A stretch of DNA of 64,000 nucleotides from SM1-73 sp964588305 (GTDB taxonomy: Bacteria > Zixibacteria > MSB-5A5 > SM1-73): contig CAZPOP010000001.1 of the NCBI GenBank assembly GCA_964588305.1, positions 186,001 to 250,000 of the forward strand, in the 5' to 3' direction. This document shows, one piece after another, positions 26,460 through 32,669 of the stretch (position 1 is its first letter; every line of letters begins with the position of its first letter). The position numbers and the translations under genes are program-made. A model generated the notes under the pieces. It was not told the origin of the DNA, made no database searches, and was given only the letters and a program-made list of their open reading frames with translations.

Positions 26460-27884
26460 TTGTTCGAAGTCGCAAGGCTAAAGACCAAAGAGAAAGCCAT
26501 CTTGGTGGGGGTCAAACTTCCTTCCGTTAACAGATTTCATGCAGACGAATCGTTAGAGGAGCTGAAGCTTCTGGCCGAAACCGCTGGAGCAGAAGTATTG
26601 GATACCATAATCCAGGAGCGCCAGAAGCTTGACCCGGTTTTCTTCATAGGAAAGGGAAAGACGGACCAGATTGTCGGTCTCTCCCAAAGAAAAGGTGCCA
26701 ACATCGTTATATTCGACGACGATCTATCTCCCGCCCAAGTACATAATCTGGAAAAAAGACTTGACATTAAAGTAATAGATCGGAGCGCCTTGATCCTGGA
26801 CATCTTTGCCAAGCGGGCAAAGACCAAAGAGTCCAAAATACAGGTGGAACTGGCACAGCTGAAATACCTCTTACCCAGACTGACCCGGGGATGGACCCAC
26901 CTGTCAAGGCAATGGGGAGGTATCGGGACAAAGGGTCCCGGCGAAACACAGTTAGAGGTGGACCGGAGAAGGGTAAGAAGAAAAATCTTGGACCTAGAGA
27001 AGGATTTGATCAAGATCGACAAAGAGAGAAAAGTTCAGAGAAAAAGAAGACAGGAGATGTTTTTGAACGGAACCACCTCCGGTGGGAAGGTCACTTTGGT
27101 GGGCTACACCAATGCCGGCAAATCCACGCTTTTCAATCGGCTGACCCAAGCCTCCGTGAAGACAGAAGAGAGATTGTTCTCCACTTTGGATTCCACCACC
27201 AGATTGATCAAATTCGGGTTAGATGATAAGCGTCTCTCAAGACATCCGATTCGTTCCAACGATTTGAAGATAGTCTTGACTGACACCATCGGCTTCATCA
27301 GGAAGCTTCCTCATCATCTGGTGGCATCCTTCAAATCTACCTTGGATGAGGTCAGATTAGCGGATCTTTTGCTGCACGTGGTGGATATCAGCCATCCCGA
27401 TTTTGCCCGACATGTGGATAAAGTCAATCTGGTGCTTTCGGAGTTGGGCTCTTTGGATAAGCCCACCATCATGGTCTATAACAAGATTGACAGATTGGAT
27501 GGATTCGTGCCCCCGGTGCCGGGATTTCCCGTAAGTGATGATTATATCCCCAGCATTCGCCCGCACCTTTCCAGCTCAGATCAGAAGGAGAGCAATATCC
27601 CCATCTCTGCCGAAAAGGAAATCGGAATAAGCGATCTCATCGGAAGAATAGAGGGCCATCTCCAAGAACTGGCCATCAAGAACCATGTCAAAGAAGATGT
27701 CAGTGAGGCATTCCTCTTTCTGAGCAATGCGGACTTAGATCTGTTGCCCTCTTTTTACAAGTTGGGAGTGGTAACTGAAAGTAAGTTCGAAGGAAACCGA
27801 ATCAGACTTAGGATTAAAGGGAAAAGGAAGAACCTGGAAAGGATAAAGAAGCTAAACGGTAGAGTGGAATTAAAATTGATCTGA
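26460..27884 (+). CDS. hflX: GTPase HflX
   Basis: 474 residues from a TTG at 26460 preceded by AAAGGGGA. The N-terminal HflX domain has AGAEVLDTIIQERQKLDPVF and FIGKGK; then the glycine-rich signature LPRLTRGWTHLSRQWGGIGT, GPGETQLEVDRRR, and a GTPase domain with G1 GYTNAGKST, G3 DTIGFIRKLPHHLVASF and G4 NKID. The C-terminal domain is the short HflX tail. HflX binds the large ribosomal subunit and splits stalled or heat-damaged ribosomes. It is transcribed away from pdaD. Confidence 0.94.
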   Translation: MFEVARLKTKEKAILVGVKLPSVNRFHADESLEELKLLAETAGAEVLDTIIQERQKLDPVFFIGKGKTDQIVGLSQRKGANIVIFDDDLSPAQVHNLEKRLDIKVIDRSALILDIFAKRAKTKESKIQVELAQLKYLLPRLTRGWTHLSRQWGGIGTKGPGETQLEVDRRRVRRKILDLEKDLIKIDKERKVQRKRRQEMFLNGTTSGGKVTLVGYTNAGKSTLFNRLTQASVKTEERLFSTLDSTTRLIKFGLDDKRLSRHPIRSNDLKIVLTDTIGFIRKLPHHLVASFKSTLDEVRLADLLLHVVDISHPDFARHVDKVNLVLSELGSLDKPTIMVYNKIDRLDGFVPPVPGFPVSDDYIPSIRPHLSSSDQKESNIPISAEKEIGISDLIGRIEGHLQELAIKNHVKEDVSEAFLFLSNADLDLLPSFYKLGVVTESKFEGNRIRLRIKGKRKNLERIKKLNGRVELKLI

Positions 27885-28098
27885 AGATCAAGATTGCCCT
27901 CTAACAAACCGATAAAAAAAAGAGAAAAAGCTAATTCCAGAAAGAATCGGGTGAGGCCAGTTCCCCTGGTGGCATCGAAGTCAGTTTTGGGGTTTTTGTG
28001 GAAAAATCTGTGAAGAGAAAAATTCCGTGTTTTGATTTGTACGTAGCACACGAAGGACGGTTTTTTCCTTCGGATTTGAGTTTTTGATCTCCGATCCC

Positions 28099-28473
28099 AT
28101 GAGCCGAACTAATCAAATATTGATCGTGGATGACAATCCGCATATGACCAGTCTTCTGGCCGAGACTTTGGAGTTTTTCGACTACAAGGGAATCGCAGCC
28201 ACAGATGGTGAGGAGGCTTTACACAAGCTTAAAGAGGATTCATTCGACATGGTGATCACCGATTTGAGGATGCCCCGGATGGGGGGGATGGATCTTCTGC
28301 GAGCCATCAAAGACAGCTTCCCCCGTCTTCCCGTGGTGGTGATTACCGGATATGATGCCGAGACCTCCAAAGGTGATGTGCTCTCTGCCCATGCAGATGG
28401 TTTTCTATCCAAGCCCTTCAAGGTTGACGAAATCAAGGAGCTTCTGCAGAAGCACCTGCGCTATCAAGGATAG
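28099..28473 (+). CDS. CheY-like single-domain response regulator
   Basis: 124 residues, one receiver domain: acidic pocket in ILIVDDNPHM, phospho-acceptor Asp in MVITDLRMPRMGG, Thr/Ser in VVVITGYDAET and conserved Lys in FLSKPFKVDE. No output domain. Phosphorylation by an unknown histidine kinase would change its binding to a partner. The ATG at 28099 has no strong ribosome binding site; a TTG at 28084 is an alternative. No kinase or chemotaxis gene is adjacent. Confidence 0.9.
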   Translation: MSRTNQILIVDDNPHMTSLLAETLEFFDYKGIAATDGEEALHKLKEDSFDMVITDLRMPRMGGMDLLRAIKDSFPRLPVVVITGYDAETSKGDVLSAHADGFLSKPFKVDEIKELLQKHLRYQG

Positions 28474-28947
28474 TCTCCCCTGCGGATCCAGAATCGGGAC
28501 TAAGAGCTTTTTGAGTTTGCGTTCCGGCCCACTGAGTTCTGTTCACCCGCTCACCTGCCTGTCGTTTTTTCGTTCATCTCCCGAGAAACTGCCGATTGAT
28601 GACCTCATCTTTTTGTTTGAAGGATAACCTTTCATTCTCCAGCCTCGCCCTCTTCTTGCCCACTCCACGAAGGCACAACGGGTAAAGCGTAGCCGACCCT
28701 CGGGGGATCGAAAGCGACCGCAAAGGAACCCCAGCTTTTTTGAATTTTTCAGACCTTGCGGCCGGTAGCATCTCCAGCCGCCAAATCACCGGACAGATTC
28801 TTCTATCCTCAAGAGCTCAGGTGAAGGCTATGTCCAGAATAGTGGATATCCCCAAGAGTCCTGAGATTGGCCGCTTATATAAAGCCGATCCTGTTGCCGT
28901 CAGGTGCGGTTCTCCAAAAAAACGAGGAGCTTCACTGGAGTTTTCGC
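28474..28947. other. Intergenic region with possible structured RNA
   Basis: No gene found in the first 470 bp of this 551-bp gap. Bases about 28660-28805 on the plus strand can form hairpins (CCGCAAAGG with CCTTGCGG; GGATCG with CGACC). They contain GCACAACGGGTAAAGC and GAAAGCGACCGCAAAGG, which only partly resemble a cyclic-di-GMP-I riboswitch. Not assigned. Confidence 0.25.
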
Positions 28948-28976
28948 TTGACAGATTTGATTCTTTAACATAGACT
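28948..28976 (+). promoter_or_regulatory. Promoter of the serine-palmitoyltransferase-like gene
   Basis: TTGACA, 17 bases, TAGACT, 48 bases before the ATG at 29025. A perfect -35 box, optimal spacing and a 4/6 -10 box. Confidence 0.55.
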
Positions 28977-29024
28977 TCCTGAAATGAAGGGTCCTTGACC
29001 GTCTCCAACAAAAGAGGTAATGGA

Positions 29025-30206
29025 ATGGACATATTCGAAAAATGTTACAATTTCACTGAGGCCGAGAAAATAAAGGGGATGGGAATCTATCCCTATTTCA
29101 GGGCCATTTCATCCGGTCAGGATACCGAGGTAACGGTGGACGGTAAGAAGATGATCATGATCGGGTCCAACAATTACCTGGGTCTGACCTCACATCCCAA
29201 GGTCAAGGAGGCTGCGTTAGAGGCGGTGAAAAGATATGGCTCGGGCTGTTCCGGTTCAAGATTTCTCAACGGCACCTTGGACATTCACGAGAAACTGGAA
29301 GAAAGACTGGCCAAATTCATGCAAAAGGAAGCCGTCCAGGTCTTCTCCACCGGATTTCTGACCAATGTGGGAACCATCGCCACCTTGGTGAACAGAAAGG
29401 ACTACGTGATCACTGACCGGTCCGACCATGCCAGCATTGTCGACGCATGCCGGCTCTGCTTCGGAAATATCGTAAAGTTCAAGCACAACGATATGTCCGA
29501 TCTTCAGAGAGTTTTGGGCTCGTGTAACGACAACGCAGGGAAGTTAATAGTTGTGGATGGGGTCTTCAGCATGGAAGGGGATATTGCCAATCTTCCCGAA
29601 ATTGTGAATTTAGCTAAGCAATACCACGCTCGGGTGATGGTGGACGATGCACACTCCATAGGGGTTTTGGGGGAAAATGGACGGGGAACCGCAGAGCATT
29701 TTCATCTGGAGGATGAGGTGGAGATGGTGATGGGAACATTTTCTAAGTCCTTTGCTTCCTTAGGCGGATTTTTGGCTGCCAGCGAGAGAGTCATAAACTA
29801 CATAAAGCACTTCTCCCGGGCCTTGATCTTTTCCGCCAGCCCCCCTCCGGCCGCGGTGGCAGCCTGCCTGGCGGCTCTGGACGTTATTGAGCAGGAACCG
29901 GAAAGAAGAGAAAGACTGTGGCGGATAGCCAGAAGAATGCACAGGGAGTTTAGAGCTCTGGGGTTTGAGATAGGGTCTTCGCAGACTCCCATAATCCCCA
30001 TCTACATAGGAGATGACATCAAGACCTTCCAATTCTGGAGAATGCTGTCGGATGAGGGAATCTTCAGCAATCCCATAATCAGCCCGGCCGTCCCTCCCGG
30101 CTCTCAGCTAATCCGCACCAGCTACACCGCCACCCACACCGACGAACAATTGGACAGAGTTTTGGAGGTATTTGAAAAGGTGGGGAAAAAGATGGGGGTG
30201 ATTTGA
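29025..30206 (+). CDS. Serine palmitoyltransferase-like alpha-oxoamine synthase
   Basis: 393 residues; the ATG at 29025 follows GAGGT by 7 bases. A fold-type I PLP enzyme of the alpha-oxoamine synthase family, with PLP lysine K241 in TFSKSFASLGG, DDAHSIGVLG (D207, H210) and DHASIVD (H135). The N-terminal YPYFRAISSGQDTEVTVDGK, MIGSNNYLGLT and YGSGCSGSRFLNGTLD match bacterial serine palmitoyltransferases better than BioF or Kbl, suggesting sphingolipid synthesis from serine and an acyl-CoA or acyl-ACP. The final codons are part of a sequence repeated twice downstream (30974-31063 and about 31420-31460). BioF or Kbl activity cannot be excluded from sequence. Confidence 0.85.
   Translation: MDIFEKCYNFTEAEKIKGMGIYPYFRAISSGQDTEVTVDGKKMIMIGSNNYLGLTSHPKVKEAALEAVKRYGSGCSGSRFLNGTLDIHEKLEERLAKFMQKEAVQVFSTGFLTNVGTIATLVNRKDYVITDRSDHASIVDACRLCFGNIVKFKHNDMSDLQRVLGSCNDNAGKLIVVDGVFSMEGDIANLPEIVNLAKQYHARVMVDDAHSIGVLGENGRGTAEHFHLEDEVEMVMGTFSKSFASLGGFLAASERVINYIKHFSRALIFSASPPPAAVAACLAALDVIEQEPERRERLWRIARRMHREFRALGFEIGSSQTPIIPIYIGDDIKTFQFWRMLSDEGIFSNPIISPAVPPGSQLIRTSYTATHTDEQLDRVLEVFEKVGKKMGVI
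30117..30206 (+). repeat. 3'-end repeat, copy 1 (inside the SPT-like gene)
   Basis: The last 90 bases of the gene, encoding TSYTATHTDEQ to KKMGVI and the stop codon. Copy 2 lies 857 bp downstream with one mismatch over these 90 bases. Confidence 0.95.
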
Positions 30207-30267
30207 AGGTGGCTTGGGGTTTAACTCGATCAGTTGTAAGCTTTGGATGGTTTATTAAGGAGAAGCA

Positions 30268-30717
30268 TTGAGGATTTATCTAGACGTATGTTGTTTGAAT
30301 AGACCATTTGATGACCAGACCCAAGATAGACTCCGATTTGAATCGGAAGCTGTGCTAACGATTCTTCATCGCTGTGAGATCGGCAAGTGGGAGTTGGTCA
30401 TCAGCGAGGCAACTGACTTAGAAGTTTCCAAAATTCCAAAAGACGATAGAAGAAGGAAAGTGACGATTTTGGTTTCTCTCTCTAAGCATAAGGTACTGAT
30501 TGATAAAGAGGTGGAGAGAAGAGCTTTATTTCTAAAAAAGAAGGGATTTAAACCTTTTGACGCTTTGCATCTTGCCTGTGCCGAAAAGGGAAAAGCGGAT
30601 GTGTTATTGACAACTGACGATAAACTCTTAGGCAAGGCCAAGCAAGGCATCAAGATGTTCAAAGTAAGAATAGACAACCCTGCAGAATGGTTAGCGGAGG
30701 TAATAAAGGATGAGTAA
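30268..30717 (+). CDS. PIN-domain ribonuclease, probable toxin
   Basis: 149 residues from a TTG with an excellent ribosome binding site (AAGGAGAAG). PIN features: N-terminal Asp in RIYLDVCCLNRPFDD, Glu in ELVISEATDLEVS, KPFDALHLACAEK, and C-terminal acidic LLTTDDKLL. It would cut RNA using Mg or Mn held by these acids. The 68-aa gene overlapping its last 8 bases is the presumed antitoxin, so the order is toxin first. The gene lies in the A+T-richer islet after the SPT-like gene and between two copies of that gene's 3' end. Confidence 0.85.
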   Translation: MRIYLDVCCLNRPFDDQTQDRLRFESEAVLTILHRCEIGKWELVISEATDLEVSKIPKDDRRRKVTILVSLSKHKVLIDKEVERRALFLKKKGFKPFDALHLACAEKGKADVLLTTDDKLLGKAKQGIKMFKVRIDNPAEWLAEVIKDE

Positions 30718-30916
30718 ACAAACCATGTCCATAAACCAGATCAGGGAAGTTGGGTTGGAGGTATTAACCAAAGCCTTAGGTCCGGTAGGTATGGTTCGCT
30801 TTCTGCAACAATTCGAAAGAGGACAAGGGGATTATACCAAAAACCGAGAAAAATGGCTAAAGGGGATAAGCCTGCAAAGCATTTTGAAAGAGACTAAAAG
30901 AAAACACCTGAAATGA
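30710..30916 (+). CDS. Small protein overlapping PIN toxin, probable antitoxin
   Basis: 68 residues (MSKQTMSINQIREVGLEVLT, then KALGPVGMVRFLQQFERG), charged and helical, with a basic end (KETKRKHLK). It starts at an ATG that overlaps the PIN gene by 8 bases, the usual coupling in toxin-antitoxin pairs. I do not see an obvious DNA-binding motif. The antitoxin role is inferred from position and size only. Confidence 0.6.
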   Translation: MSKQTMSINQIREVGLEVLTKALGPVGMVRFLQQFERGQGDYTKNREKWLKGISLQSILKETKRKHLK

Positions 30917-30973
30917 TTCGCATGAATGCATACGCATAGTCTCCCCATTTCCCAAAGACAAGGCGAAACTCGT

Positions 30974-31063
30974 ACCAGCTACACCGCCACCCACACCGAC
31001 GAACAATTGGACAGAGTTTTGGAGGTATTTAAAAAGGTGGGGAAAAAGATGGGGGTGATTTGA
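30974..31063 (+). repeat. 3'-end repeat, copy 2
   Basis: 90 bases matching 30117-30206 with a single G-to-A change (Glu to Lys if read in the SPT frame), ending at the same TGA. The 13 bases at its left edge, in the SPT frame, also resemble the gene with three transitions. No open SPT-like gene precedes it. Confidence 0.93.
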
Positions 31064-31080
31064 AGAGCGTTTCCTTAAAG

Positions 31081-31338
31081 ATGAAAGCAAAAGCTAAAGT
31101 GGGATTTTGGAACGGAGAACGTTGCGAATACTGTGAGGGACCCATTGTCGAGAAAACAGTGGATTTGCCACGAAGGGTCGGCAAAAGATACGTTCTCATC
31201 AAAAATGTTCCTGTAGGCGTGTGCAAAGAATGTGGCACGCGCTATTTTGCAGCGAATATCCTCAAAATCTTTGAGGCAACCATTCGCGGACGGCGAAAGG
31301 CAAAAAAAGAAATTTGTATGCCTGTGTATTCGCTTTGA
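31081..31338 (+). CDS. YgiT-type zinc-finger protein (MqsA-like antitoxin family)
   Basis: 85 residues from the ATG at 31081; a TTG at 31060 lies inside the repeated SPT tail and is unlikely. Two CxxC pairs (CEYCEGPI and CKECGTRYF) form the YgiT zinc-binding domain, with VPVGVCKECG typical of the family. Such proteins are usually antitoxins with a small RNase partner (MqsR or DUF4258) just upstream. No such partner is present here: the space upstream is the copied SPT tail. It may be an orphan antitoxin or the remains of a pair. Confidence 0.8.
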   Translation: MKAKAKVGFWNGERCEYCEGPIVEKTVDLPRRVGKRYVLIKNVPVGVCKECGTRYFAANILKIFEATIRGRRKAKKEICMPVYSL

Positions 31339-31419
31339 GGCAATCCAGACTCTCCTCGAAGAAAACTGCAACAGGCAGCGATAACCAAAATCACAAGGTC
31401 TTCAGTTGGCAGAATATGC

Positions 31420-31460
31420 TCTTGAAAAAGTAGGAAAAAAGATGGGGGTGATTTGAGGGT
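31420..31460 (+). repeat. 3'-end repeat, partial diverged copy 3
   Basis: In the SPT reading frame this encodes LEKVGKKMGVI and stop. Against copy 1 it shows three synonymous third-position changes plus one Phe-to-Leu change. Its left part (QLAEYALE) no longer matches the gene. Confidence 0.8.
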
Positions 31461-31607
31461 TGAAGAATTAAGAAGTTCTTGTTTTAGAATATAACATTTT
31501 CTTTGCAGACACAGAGATACTGGGGGCTATTCTGATAGCTATGCATAAGCACTAGCAAACGGATATGAGGCAAGTTCGCGAGATGCGCTTAGGAGCTGGG
31601 AAATAAC

Positions 31608-32669
31608 GTGAAAATACTCCATACAGCGGATTTACACTTGAAAGAATACGAAGACGAGAGATGGAAAGCTCTGCAAGAACTAATTAGAATTGGTAAGAAA
31701 GAGCAAATCGAAATATTTGTGATAAGTGGAGATCTCTTTAATAAAGGTATTGATGCCGAAAACCTCAGACCCAAAATTCGGGAAGTCTTCTCCAACACCG
31801 GTTTCAAGATTATCTTTATTCCCGGAAATCATGACAGTGATTCCTATACGAAGGGTATGTATTTTGGTGAAGATACTGAAATCCTAACGGACTTACATAA
31901 TCCTTTTCTATATAAAGACGTAAGGATATGGGGAATACCCTTTGAACCTGCGAAAGCAGAAGATATTCTTAGAAAACTCCAGTCATTAGCAAATAATTTG
32001 ACCTCCGATAAGAAAAATATCTTGCTGTATCACGGAGAATTGCTTGATGCTTTCTTTTCCAGACAAGATTTTGGAGAGGAAGGCGCAGAAAGATATATGC
32101 CGGTTAAGACTTCTTACTTTAAAGACTTAAGATTCGATTATATCCTTGCCGGTCATTTCCATTCGCGTTTTGATGTCTGGGAATTAGATAATGGACGATA
32201 TTTTGTTTACCCAGGATCTCCTATTTCAATAACTAAGAGAGAAACAGGGCAGAGAAAAATAAATATCTTTGAAGTAGGAAATCCACCTAAGGAATACGCA
32301 CTTGATACTCCACATTTTGAAGAACTGGTTATAGAATTTGATCCTTTTGCGGACAGAAACCCCATAGATACTGTGAAAGAGAAGTTTAGTCATCTTCATC
32401 CGCAGGCAAAGATTATTCTGACAGTTAAAGGATTCGTAAACGGTGAAGTTATCGGAATGGGTGAGACGGAGCTTGTGGAACAAATAAAAAAGATTACTGC
32501 AAATATATGTGTTGAGCCACGTTACGAATTCAAGGACATACGGATGATACTTGAAGATGACTTATTTAAAAACTTCATGGAAAAGCTTGAACGGACCGAT
32601 TGCGAAGAAGAGAAGAAAAAACAAATACGGGTCATAACGATTAAAGCAATGATGCAGGTCAGATCATGA
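31608..32669 (+). CDS. SbcD/YhaO-like metallophosphoesterase (DNA repair exonuclease family)
   Basis: 353 residues from a GTG. All calcineurin-like motifs are present: HTADLHLKE, ISGDLFNKG, IPGNHDSDS, LLYHGELLD and LAGHFHSRF. The C-terminal domain of about 120 residues is charged. The stop overlaps the start of the next gene by 4 bases (ATGA), and that gene encodes an SMC-like ATPase, the classic SbcC partner. Such pairs process DNA ends; some serve in phage defence. The family resembles YhaO rather than housekeeping SbcD, judged from the partner's membrane segment. A+T-richer codon use than its neighbours suggests transfer. Confidence 0.88.
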   Translation: MKILHTADLHLKEYEDERWKALQELIRIGKKEQIEIFVISGDLFNKGIDAENLRPKIREVFSNTGFKIIFIPGNHDSDSYTKGMYFGEDTEILTDLHNPFLYKDVRIWGIPFEPAKAEDILRKLQSLANNLTSDKKNILLYHGELLDAFFSRQDFGEEGAERYMPVKTSYFKDLRFDYILAGHFHSRFDVWELDNGRYFVYPGSPISITKRETGQRKINIFEVGNPPKEYALDTPHFEELVIEFDPFADRNPIDTVKEKFSHLHPQAKIILTVKGFVNGEVIGMGETELVEQIKKITANICVEPRYEFKDIRMILEDDLFKNFMEKLERTDCEEEKKKQIRVITIKAMMQVRS

